Source of the DNA: Enoplolaimus lenunculus
Taxonomy: Eukaryota; Nematoda; Enoplea; Enoplida; Thoracostomopsidae
Assembly (NCBI GenBank): GCA_030248215.1
Contig: JASANG010001013.1
Coordinates: 248,001 to 312,000, forward strand
Length of the DNA: 64,000 nt
Direction of reading: 5' to 3'
The notes below the pieces were generated by a model that worked only from the letters and a program-made list of their open reading frames with translations, searched no databases and had not been told where the DNA came from. The translations under genes and the position numbers were made by a program. The first letter of the stretch is position 1; the number at the start of each line of letters is the position of its first letter. Shown one piece after another: positions 54,535 through 64,000 of this stretch.

Positions 54535-57500
54535 TTATATCATTTCTTGACGTTGCACTATCGTATGCTGCCGTGCAGACTCAGGTTTTGCAGTCGGTTT
54601 AACAAAGTCGTCCATAAACGTTGTGACCAAATCGACTGGAAGTGGAAATATAATTGTTGAATTTTTTTCAGCAGAAATTGTATTCAGTGTTTGCAAATAT
54701 CGCAACTGCAATGCGGCAGGATTTTGTGCGATCACATCAGCGGCATCTTTTAAAGCTCTTGATGCTTTTTGTTCACCTTCAGCGGCGATTACCTGAAATA
54801 TATATTAAACGCTGATTACGGAGTCGTATAGTTTGGATTCAATTCTGGGAGCGGATAAACCTTATATAAATGTTCTCTGACTGCATACACTGCAAAAAAT
54901 GGTGAGTCAACTTGATTCTATCCGAAATCGGTTTTTCCTAACTACACAAACTGAGTCAAATACGACTCCGCCTGAGTCAAACGTACGATAGTCCGGAAAA
55001 GCCTATTTCGGAAAGAGTCAACTTGACTCACCATTTTTTTGCAGTGTAGGACATGAAATGGTTATTCTGTATCATCATAAAAATACGTTTTTTCTGATGC
55101 ATTTAAAGAATTAATATTTTAGTCGATTTTGAAATTATATACACGAAATTTCATCATGGCTTCATAAAATCGTTCGACTTTCTCTGGCATACAATGCGAA
55201 AAATAGTGAGTCAAATTGACTCTATCCGAAATAGGCTTTTCCGGACTTCACAAATTGAGTCTACTTCGACTCCACCAGAGTCAAATTCGATTCACTGAGC
55301 GACTCGTTGAATCGAATTTGACTCAGTTTGTGTAGTCCGGAAAAGCCTATTTCGGAGAGAGTTAATTTGACTCACCATTTTTTGCAGTGTACTGTAGTGA
55401 GACAAACAAGATGGTAGCGCTGATATTTATAGTTTGTCTCTTTAAAGGGAACTACAGCCTGTTAGTCGGTTATTGATTGTTATTTATTTTTAATGCATTC
55501 CATGTTGATGGGAGCCAACACATTTTTTTCTATTCTTTCCGTTTGGGCACAACTGACTTTACTTCAAAGCATTTTTGTTGTTTGCCGCTGTCCGTTGTAA
55601 CTTTTTTCTGGATTTAATAAGTTAATGAGAGTTGTACGAGTGTCTGTTACATATTCAAGCAGTCTATGCGATTTTTCTGCTTTGGTCTCTTTTGTGGTCT
55701 TCCATTATTACTTGTGGACGTTATCCATCAAAGGACTTTAGTACAGATTCCTATTGATCCGGTCTCAAAATAAGTGCCCCCTTGGGCCAATGTAAAGAAC
55801 AGGGGCGGAACAGTATTATAAGCATATTCCTAAGCCTAAGCGTAGGCCTAAGCCTAAGCCTAAGCGTATGATGAATGAGCATATTCCTAAGCCTAAGCCT
55901 AAGCCAACCAAAAAAATTGTCTAAAGCTTAAGCTTACTCTTTTCTAGTCGCACAGAAAAGCGTTCCGCCCCTGATGTTTACATGGGCCTCCCTTGTTGCC
56001 CCCTCTTATTCGGTGCCACTACAGTACTACACTGCAAAAAATGGTGAGTCAAATTGACTCTCTTCGAAATAGGCTTTTCCTGACTACACAAACTGAGTCA
56101 ACATTCTTCTCCGCCTGAGCCAAATTCGACTCCAATCTGACTCTGGCGGAGTAGAATTTTGACTCAGTTTGCGTAGTTAGGAAAAGCCTATTTCAGAGAG
56201 AGTCAGTTCGACTCACCATTTTTTGCAGTGTATATTACCTATGTGTTTGTTGATACCTTGAAAAGGTGACAAAACTTCACCTTAGCTCTGGCTTCACGTG
56301 CAGCTTCGGCTTCGGCAGCCATCGCTCGTTGTAGTTGAACTGGAAGTCGTACATCTTTGACTTCAACGCGTTCAACTTTGACTCCCCACGGATCTGTCGC
56401 TTCGTCGAGCGTTGACTGAAAAATATAATTTCAAATGTGAATTTTTGTTAAATTTTTATATTTTGGTTTTTTGCATTTTTAGTTTGGTAAAAAATGATTT
56501 TTATTGTTTGAAACTTTTTTGCTATTTTATCCTCGTATTAAATTGTTTCAATTTTTTTGATAATTATATTACTTCTGTGTGCGTTGCGTTTTTGACTGCA
56601 CCCCAGTTCGCAATTTGTTGCTAATAGATTTTTATGGAAAAACAAAGATAAGAAGACTTGGCTTGTATTCTCAAGTGTCAGCACGCGGTCCCAAACCCGA
56701 TGGGCATCCGTCTTCGATTGTGTGGAGAGGAGAGTGATTTGCAAAAATTTGCTGAATACGAGAAATTTACGAATTGCAGCACCATGTGCCGTTATTTACA
56801 CTGTAAATTCCGATGAGTTGATTAATCAATTCAGCTAGCGAGTTGGTCATTTCTTAATTAATATCAGTAAACATTAACTTACTCTGAGTTGACTTGATTC
56901 TCATTCTAAGTTGAGTTGATTCTCATTCTACGTTGAGTTGACTACGAGTGAGCTGATTAATTAACTCAGAATGAATTGAATCAACTCAAAAAATGTGAGT
57001 TCTGATAGTCCTAACTCAGACTGAGCGATTCAACTCATTCTGAGTTGAAATCAACTTACTGAAACTATACAGTGTATGTCGATGACTTATAGTAGAAATA
57101 CGTACAGTTTACCCCCCCGCCCAAAAATCGCGGTGGAGGTACAATGAATATTGGACCACATGTTGCTTCATGCTTAAATTCAGAGTATGGCAAAGTGTTA
57201 CACTCGTCACTCTATAATTGTATTGTTATACCAAGAGTGGATGGTCACTCATAGACAAGAGTATGCAACTACTGGTGTTCTGCATGTTTATCAAGTGGAC
57301 CAGAGCGCGTTGTGTGTTTGACCGACACCTCTCGTTTTTATGTTGGCGGGTAAATTCATCCCTCTAAACGCCATGTAAACATAGGCTTCAAGAGCATAAT
57401 CAACGCGGCTTTCGATGCAGATTGTAATATTAGTGCAACGTACCTCCCCCCCATAAATGAAAGTGGAGTCGGGCAAAAATGCAACGTGCGCTTGGTACAT

Positions 57501-60500
57501 TCTTTTCTACACAGCGTGAGTACTCAGTTGTATACTCTTGTGCACACTGTAAAATTCTGATGTGTTGATTAATCAACTCAGAGGGAGACATGGTTATTTC
57601 TGGCTATTTCTGAGTTAATAACAGTAAACATTAACTCACTCTGAGCTGATTTAATTCTGGGTTTAACTCAGCGATGAGTTCGATCAATCAGAATTTTGAG
57701 TTCTGAAACACCTAATTCAAAGCTCAGATATCTGAGTGGATTCAGGTTATTCTGAGTTAAAATTAACTCACTGAAATTTACAGTGTATTTAGTATGATCA
57801 TGCCGTATTTGGGATGATACTGACTTGCATCTGATGCGAAATATGTTCGCGATCAGAAAGCATTTCAGCCAATGTTTTGGTGCCCAAAATGTTTCGCAAC
57901 GTCGTTTGTGCGAGCAATTTCGTACTGCGGGACGCATCTTCAACGTTTGTTATCGAAACAGTTGCGTTGCTGATACGAAAATATATCACAGCATCAACTG
58001 CAACTGTTACTGAGTCTTTTGAAAGGATCTAAAACCATAAATTAAACAGCTTAAAAATGTTAAACTTTAAAGACTTCAATAACTTTTTTCAAAACTTCAA
58101 TGTGACGACTTACTGAAGCCGAAAAGCATCAGTAGACGTCACACTGAAGCTTTGGTTACCTGCATTGCAAAAAATGGTGAGTCAAGTTGACTGTCTCCGA
58201 AATAGGTTTTTCCGGACTACTCAAACTAAGTCAAAATTCGACTCCGCCTGAGTCAAATTCGACTCAATTTGAGTCTGGCGGAGTCGAATTTTGACTCAGT
58301 TTGTGTAGTCAGGAAAAACCTATTTGGTAAATTTCGAAGAGTTGGTTAATCAGCTCAGAGAAAGAATTAGTGATTTCTGGTTGTTTCCGTGTCAATATAC
58401 AGCAAACATTTAACTCACTTGAGCTGATTTAATTTTGGATTACTTGATTAAATAAATCAGAATAAGTTGTATCAATTCATAAGTCTGAGTTTTGAAAAGT
58501 CTTAATTCACAGCTCAGACCCTAACTAGATTTAACTCATTCGAAGTTGAAATCAACTCACAGAAATTAACAGTGTTGTTGTCTGGTCAAAATTTTGACCC
58601 ACCGACTTGTTTAAAATACATAGCCAAAATCTTCAACGCGTAACGGTGTGGACAGCGCCGGGGCTAGGCTACTCAAATTCTGATCAAGCCAGGCAAATTT
58701 AGGTCGAATTCACACTGCATAAAATGGTGAGTCAAATGGACTCTCTCTGAAATACGCTCTGCGGGACTGCACAAACTGAGTCAAATTCCACTCCGCCAAA
58801 GGCTTCCCTCATGCGCCTGTTATAAATCTTGTAATTTGGAGGTGTTGTTATTAAAGTTGTAGTGAACTATTTTCAATCACCGTTTACGCAAGTTTAGCTT
58901 GACCTTAACGTAAGTTTTCGCCAATGTTTTAGTTTACCATTAAAATGAAACTCGAACTTTGTTTAGCTCGCATTAAAATATATTTTCCGTGTATTTTGCT
59001 GAATAACATTTATACCAAAAGTTTAAACCTATTAATATATGTCTATGAAAAAAGATTACTTCTTGTGGTGGGACATCAAACGATACCACACGAAGGTCGC
59101 ATTTACGATAAGTGTCGGTGCATGGCAAAATAAAGAAAATTCCTGAAATTTAAAAAAATTAAAAATAGGAAACTTTAAAATTGAATTTTTAATACTCGGA
59201 CATAGCTAAACTAAGCAAAGGTTTCGTTTGTTTTGCCGATAATGCAGTGTATGTTACAAACTTTCAATCTTTGTCTGTTCAATGTACATTTTGGGCGAAC
59301 CATTTTTGTCGTGGGACTATAATACAGTAAGCTTAAGCTTTACACTAAAATTTCTTTTGCTTTAGGCTGAAGTTTAGTTAGCGGCTTATCGTTACGCTGT
59401 GGCGTTATGCTGAAGCTTAGGTTTTGATTTAGGAATATGCTTATACTATACTGTCACGTCTCTCAAAGTAGCATTGCGTCATTTTTTATAAACTATTCGA
59501 AGACAGAATCAGAAATAAATTTCGTAGATATATAAGTACTCAACATTCAAGGAGGGTCACAAATACTCCTTCGACAATGTTGCATAGATATTACATGATC
59601 TTTGAGTGAGACTGAAACATTTCCAAGGTGGGGGGGAATGTCCAAAAATTTTCTACGAAACACCTCAACCCCCCGACAGCGATCTGGTTAAAGATTAGAC
59701 GTATCTACGGTTAAAATGGCCAAGGTTACTTTAAGGGGCGTAACAGTAGATTAAGCGTATTCGTAAGCCGAAGCGTTGCAAGAATGTGTTCCTAAGCCTA
59801 AGCCTAAGCCTAAGCAAAAAATGTAATATAGAATCTAAACTTACTCTTTTACTCTTTTATAGATCAACCACAAACCTGGACGCCCCTTAAAGTAGCATGG
59901 ATCCTTAAAATGATGACCGGTGCTGTTGTTAATTTCAATAACCGGACTACGACTTCGTAAATTTAAGCTTAATCAAATCCTAAAATATCTTTGAAAAATG
60001 CCATTTTGTACCTGGACCTCTGGCGCCACCGGGCAACAGTTTTCCAAGACGAAATATGACCGCCCGTTCGTATTCTTGAACCACCTAAAACCAAATTTGT
60101 GGTTCGTAGTCTGCAATGATTTAACATCTTTGCTTCGAAATGGTGACGGAAAATTTCCAGGTTTTATGTTCATGGAAGTTGATAGAATTGCAGATTACTG
60201 AGCGAGCAAATGGCCTGTGTTGTCTCGTATAGAGTATATATACGGCCCATGTTACTTTAAGGGTCGTCCAGGTTTCTGGTGGGTCTATAAAAGTGTAGGT
60301 TTAGACTCCAGATTACATTTTTTTGCTCAGGCTTCGGCTTAGGCTTAGGCTTTAGGAACACATTTTTGCGACGCGTAGGCTGAGGCTTAGGAATACGTTT
60401 AAGCTACTGTTACGCCCCTAAAAAGTAACATTGGCCAAGTATCTTGTAAGCAACTACTAATTGCAAACTACGTTACGTGAAATAAATACGCAATGTATAA

Positions 60501-61081
60501 TGTTTAGCAATTTACATTTGCGCAGCAAAAAAATCTTCCTAAGGCGTGACAACCTCCTAGAAACGGGTCGACAAGCCGATTTTATACATTTGAGGGGTGT
60601 AAAGCAAACGTCTCAATATCAAAAACCTGAGGGTTCTTGAAGAATAAATTTTGCAATCAAGCGAAGCAAGAAATTAAAACATTTTGCACATTTTAACATC
60701 ATCGAAAGGTACTATTTGTGGCCCATGTTACTTTTAGGGCCGTCCCGGTTTCTGTCGGGTCTGTAAAAGAGTAGGCTTACATTCTAGACTACATTTTCTT
60801 GCTTAGGCTTAGGCTTAGGCTTAGGCTTAGGAAAACGCTTAATTTACTGTTACAGTCCTAAAAATGACATTGGCCATTTTTGCGATTATCATCGTTGTTC
60901 ATTTCGGTTACTAATAATTGAATTATCCGTTTACGCCCTATTAATTAATAATTAAAAATAACAATGAATATATTTACCTTGAGGCAAAAACACAATGATA
61001 ACGGAATGGTTGCGATAAGTAGAATCCATGATAATGCAGTCAAAAACCAACCACAAAAGCCAAATTGTTCGTTGCCTGACA
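54535..61081 (-). CDS. Stomatin-family (band 7/PHB) integral membrane protein, first exon not found
   Basis: Membrane scaffold that regulates ion channels from the cytosolic leaflet, as do nematode MEC-2/UNC-1/STO proteins. Minus-strand exons: 61081-60978 (or start 61075), 60084-60012, 59142-59060, 58028-57825, 56415-56281, 54792-54535; all phases agree. Order of landmarks: hydrophobic hairpin [36 protein letters not shown] with [27 protein letters not shown] then [105 protein letters not shown] and IIFPLPVDL. About 285 residues are seen; a variable N-terminus of perhaps 20-60 residues is missing and may lie beyond the window. The donor at 57824 is GTCAGT, weaker than usual. AATAAA on the minus strand lies 28 nt after the stop. 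Introns are packed with F1, F2 and F3 MITEs. Confidence 0.93.
54888..55046. mobile_element. F3 foldback MITE, shortened loop
   Basis: Complete ends with TA on both sides; central GACTCCG block partly lost. Stomatin intron. Confidence 0.9.
55191..55389. mobile_element. F3 foldback MITE
   Basis: CAATGCGAAAAATAGTGAG to CCATTTTTTGCAGTG; stomatin intron. Confidence 0.88.
55785..55988 (+). mobile_element. F1 copy 22, complete and nested in an F6 remnant
   Basis: Flanks (about 55752-55784 and 55989-56024) read like F6 ends, so F1 landed in a short F6 copy. Stomatin intron. Confidence 0.88.
56030..56230. mobile_element. F3 foldback MITE
   Basis: Complete; inserted next to the F6 remnant. 51 bp from the stomatin exon at 56281. 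Confidence 0.9.
56799..57074. mobile_element. F2 MITE, complete
   Basis: CACTGTAAATTCC and ATACAGTG ends, TA flanks; internal short duplication of the TTGATTCTCATTCTA block. Stomatin intron. Confidence 0.88.
57240..57540. repeat. F11 repeat
   Basis: GTATGCAACTACTGGTGTTC at left, GGGCAAAAATGCAACGTGCG at right. Stomatin intron. Confidence 0.55.
57545..57785. mobile_element. F2 MITE, complete
   Basis: Ends intact; stomatin intron, 39 bp from the exon end at 57825. Confidence 0.88.
58163..58325. mobile_element. F3 foldback, right end cut
   Basis: Stops at AAAACCTATTTGG where F2 sequence begins. Confidence 0.8.
58326..58577. mobile_element. F2 MITE fused to a truncated F3
   Basis: Lacks the first five bases (CACTG); adjoins the F3 copy ending at 58325. 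Stomatin intron. Confidence 0.75.
58711..58797. mobile_element. F3 left-half fragment
   Basis: CACTGCATAAAATGGTGAG through ACTCCGCC. Confidence 0.75.
59291..59479 (-). mobile_element. F1 copy 23, decayed
   Basis: GGGACTATAATACAGTAAGC segment and TTAGGAATATGCTTATAC word; outer ends poor. Stomatin intron. Confidence 0.6.
59718..59904 (+). mobile_element. F1 copy 24
   Basis: GTTACTTTAAGGGGCGTAAC end; four telomere words in a row. Stomatin intron. Confidence 0.85.
60244..60437 (-). mobile_element. F1 copy 25
   Basis: GGCCCATGTTACTTTAAGGG left end; TTAGGC words; complete. Stomatin intron. Confidence 0.87.
60720..60875 (-). mobile_element. F1 copy 26
   Basis: Five TTAGGC words in near-perfect tandem; complete ends. 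Stomatin intron. Confidence 0.9.
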
Positions 61082-61228
61082 CTGAAATAAAAAAATACTT
61101 TTCAACATTTAAAAACAATTAATAAAACAAGAACACGTGAACAATACCCTAACCAAAAATTAAAACTACCAGGGTCGTAACCAGCTTAACATGTGCAATG
61201 GTAAAGGGGGATACGTGTTTGACGAGGA

Positions 61229-61340
61229 GGTCCATGTAAGGATCAGGGGCGGAACGTTTTTCTGTGGGACTGCAATAGAGTAAGCTTAAGCTTTAGACTA
61301 ATTTTTTGCTTGGCTTCCGCCACAGTTCTTTACATTGGCC
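61229..61340 (-). mobile_element. F1 copy 27, telomere core deleted
   Basis: Both ends present, but the interior jumps from TTTTTTGCTTGGC to the right end. Confidence 0.75.
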
Positions 61341-61834
61341 CACGAGGATATGATAACTTTACTATCGGGTTAAAATTTTCAAGATTGGGTAAAAATTGAC
61401 TAACGGGAGACACAACTCCTTTTGTGCCATTTTAACTGCCTTCCGTTTTAATAACCTTAACCGCCTGAGTGAAGAATTTGAGGTGCGGGTATACCAGCGG
61501 GTAAAGATTTTTATCGCTGGGTTTGAAATTTTGTTGTTTCTAGTAAAATTTCGTTTGTAAAATTGATTGAAGCTGTATCGCAAAGCTTCATTAAAGCGCG
61601 AATCACCAGCGATCTTTAAAACACTGGTTTGATTTAAGTCGCGGGTAAACGGTAGGTCGTGGGTGGATTTTATATTGCGCGGGTATACCCGCGGGTGAAA
61701 AATTCTTGTTTGCATGGGTAAAGCGCGGGTCGGGTAAAATATCCTAGCGCGGGTCGGGTAAACAATCCGTTACCCTCTTCCAATTCTGCTTAGATGATTG
61801 CACTAATTCCAGTAGGCAAGTAATCAATAACTAA

Positions 61835-61925
61835 ATAAATAAATAAATAAATAAATAAACAAATAAATAAACAAATAAATAAATTAATTAATTAATTAAT
61901 TAGTTAAATAATTAATTAATAATTC
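61835..61925. repeat. (AAAT)n/(TTAA)n microsatellite
   Basis: AAATAAAT run changing to AAC variants then TTAATTAATTAA. Confidence 0.95.
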
Positions 61926-62259
61926 AGTGTTGCGGCCGTGCACGGAAATTTTCTGCCATAAGGTATTAAACCTAAATACAAACTAACGCAGCATTGAGAA
62001 TGTTTAACATAAAAGTTGAAGATATATTAAACAAGACACTTGGGTAAAATTCAATGGGAGATAAAATTGAAATGTTAACACAATAAAAGGTGTATTTGAG
62101 AAAATCATAATTATTCAGCATTGATACACTAAGTTTGTGCTTAAAATTTATTATATGTCTACAGCGGTCGACCAATAACTTGCGTATCCGAGGTAAATTT
62201 TTTTACACGCGTGACACACTTTATATTTTTGTATCCATATTTCTCGAGTTCGTTGACTC

Positions 62260-63127
62260 GGCCAATGTAAAGAACAGGGACGGAACAGTATTATAAGCAT
62301 ATTCCTAAGCCTAACGCGGGGTTCACGTTATAACTGGGGCAGCCTGGAACACGTTTTGTACCTGTGACTATAGCTGGTAACATTTCGTCTGACCGTTTAT
62401 CCGCTATGAGATTCAAAAAATTTGAATTGTCTGCTATCCTGATGTGACATCTACTGTTTGTACTGCAATATCATATGATATTCCAAATATTGTCTGCGAG
62501 TATCATATGATATGTTTGAAAATGTCTGCAAAGTTGTGGTACACTAGCTTGATTGTAGTGTAGAATGTCATATGATACTAAAATTTCAAATTTGAATTAT
62601 TTGTACTTAGGAATATATTTTGGGAAAAACTTAGCGAGAAACAGAATCGTAGAAGCTAATTCGACTTGCGAAATCATTTAATGCTGCATTATCTGACTTT
62701 TCACTGTTTTATTTAGCGTGCACAAATTCCATTGTCCTGTATAAATATCATATGATATTTAGTAGAATTTTGTAATATCATATGATATTCGCATAAATGT
62801 CCCGCAGTATCATATGACAAATGGTTATTTGTAAACGATGATCGCTTGACATTAGTGATTTGTAAGCCAATGTCATATGGCATCCACATTTTGTCTACAT
62901 ATCCGCTCTTCGGATCACAAAATTTTATGTTGACGTCGAATCAACTTGGACAAAACGTGTTCCAAGCTGCCCCAGTTATAACGTGAACGCCGCATAAGCC
63001 TAAGAAGCATCAGCCTAAGCGTACCAGTGAATTTATTCCTAAGCCTAAGCCAAGCAAAAAAATTAGTCTAATGCTTAAGCTTACTCGATTGTAGTCCCAC
63101 AGGAAAACGTTCCGCCCCTGATCTTTA
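62260..63127 (+). mobile_element. F1 copy 28 interrupted by an F5 element
   Basis: Left part 62260-62315, right part 62994-63127; together they make an ordinary F1 copy once 62316-62993 is set aside. Confidence 0.85.
62316..62993. mobile_element. F5 element, complete, nested in F1
   Basis: Inverted ends read GTTCACGTTATAACTGGGGC inward from both sides. Interior has many ATATCATATGATAT palindromes. Flanks CCTAA and TAAGCC allow a TAA target duplication (tentative). No open frame of note. Confidence 0.8.
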
Positions 63128-63149
63128 CATGGACCGTTTAGTGTAAAGC

Positions 63150-63380
63150 TTTATTATATATTCTCAAATATGTATAGCACATATCATCAATTAGTGATGG
63201 GTCTTGTGACTTTGAAACCAGTAAAGTGAACTGGTTCAAAATTAAGCACTTTTGTTGCACTCAATTTTATTTACTTCTGTGCAAATTTTTAAATTTCCAA
63301 CTGCAGTATTTTTTAATTTGAAAACTTATTATTAACTGATGATAGGTGCTACGCATAGTTGAGAATACGGCTCATATCTT
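63150..63380. repeat. F10 repeat
   Basis: TATTCTCAAATATGTATAGC and ATCAATTAGTGATGGG match 2850-3060. Confidence 0.55.
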
Positions 63381-63491
63381 CAATAATTCGTATAGTTTTA
63401 CGAGTAGCGTTTCATTACAAAATTTTTTTATAACTTTACTTATTTGTAGAACAAATCTGCGCAACCGGGCACATGCTGTGTTAAAAACAAT

Positions 63492-64000
63492 ATTCTCATT
63501 CTGAGTTGAATTAATTGCGGGTGAGTTATAGTTAATTTAAATTCAGAATGAGTTCAATCAAGAGTAGATGATGTATACTTCAACAAGAGTATGCAACTGA
63601 GTACATTCTGTGTACAAAAGAACGCTCCCTGTGCACCTTGCGTTTTTAGCCTATACCCCTCATATTTAGAGATGGTAAAACCTGTACAAACCGTGACAAT
63701 TTAATTATCTGGCGTCAAAAAATGCTAAGCTTATGGTATAGTTTCTGCTTATTACATGTGACAGCGATCTGTCCTCTAAATAAGGGGGGTCGACCAAAAA
63801 CACAACGCTTGATGGTACATTTTGCACCATGCAGAAACCAAAGAGTTGCATACTCTTGTATCATGCACTCGTGATAATTCGAAACATCAACTCGCTCCGA
63901 GCTCATATATATAATTCCGGGTTTACTTGATTAATTTACTCAGAATGCGTAGTCCTGATTCAGCGCTCATGCTTCTGAGTAAATTCAAGTCATACTGAGT
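63492..64000. mobile_element. F2 MITE split by an F11 repeat, runs off the window
   Basis: F2 sequence at 63492-63565 and again at 63880-64000, with about 315 bp of F11 repeat between. Confidence 0.6.
63566..63880. repeat. F11 repeat inside F2
   Basis: GAGTATGCAACTGAGTACAT ... GGTCGACCAAAAACACAACG ... AAGAGTTGCATACTCTTGTA: inverted-end structure. Confidence 0.6.

Larger units (their letters stand above)
61082..64000. other. Right end: repeats, no gene recognised
   Basis: Holds an internally deleted F1 (61229-61340), a GCGGGT-rich stretch (61350-61780), a tetranucleotide microsatellite, F1 with nested F5 (62260-63127), an interspersed repeat (63150-63380) also seen at 2850-3060, and an F2 copy split by an F11 copy. 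The missing stomatin exon 1 could lie here or beyond. Confidence 0.5.

Overview
This is gene-poor, AT-rich animal nuclear DNA, most likely from a nematode. Seven multi-exon host genes are recognisable. Introns mostly end in TTTTCAG-type acceptors. The commonest dispersed repeat is built on TTAGGC, the nematode telomere hexamer. The gene content fits too: a PAN+ZP apical matrix protein, a multi-CRD galectin and a stomatin. The genus is not identifiable by eye; long MITE-filled introns would suit a repeat-rich nematode genome, which is inference only. No rRNA, CRISPR array, LINE, retrovirus-like or Polinton-like coding region was seen.

Layout. About 1.1-15.3 kb (+): 3' part of a gene for a PAN-PAN-ZP-transmembrane extracellular matrix protein. 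18.05-24.98 kb (-): a galectin gene with three carbohydrate-recognition domains (CRDs), the first degenerate. 28.11-30.14 kb (-): TRAPPC6, a TRAPP vesicle-tether subunit. 30.76-36.70 kb (+): RNF113/CWC24, a CCCH+RING spliceosomal protein that starts 618 bp from TRAPPC6 in divergent orientation. 37.97-40.90 kb (+): glucosamine-6-phosphate deaminase. 43.36-47.63 kb (-): an unrecognised 849-residue protein with about nine copies of an 'LV.GIQ.G.PLIGG' repeat. 54.54-61.08 kb (-): a stomatin whose first exon was not found. Exon joins were checked by reading-frame phase and are given under each gene.

Most of the rest is non-autonomous DNA-transposon sequence. I separate several families: (F1) 28 copies of a MITE with GGCC(C/A)ATGTA..AACAGGG ends and an interior of degenerate GCCTAA/TTAGGC repeats; (F2) CACTGTAAATTTCAGTGAG..., TA target duplication; (F3) CACTGCAAAAAATGGTGAGT foldbacks, TA duplication; (F4) ends near CCCTATTCACACGTGCAAG; (F5) GTTCACGTTATAACTGGGGC ends with many ATCATATGAT palindromes; (F6) TACTGTATTGACCCGAATAA ends; (F7) CAGGGTGCAACCGG ends with 8-bp duplications, hAT-like; (F8) GGGTGGCGCTATA ends with TTA duplications, Harbinger-like; plus less well bounded repeats. 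Insertions sit in almost every intron, one exactly inside a 5' splice site, and several are nested.

The genes do not form a pathway: they are housekeeping (TRAPPC6, RNF113, deaminase), surface/matrix (ZP protein, stomatin, galectin) and one unknown. The best leads are the telomere-motif MITE family, the new repeat protein, and two MITE or tandem-repeat interactions with splice sites.
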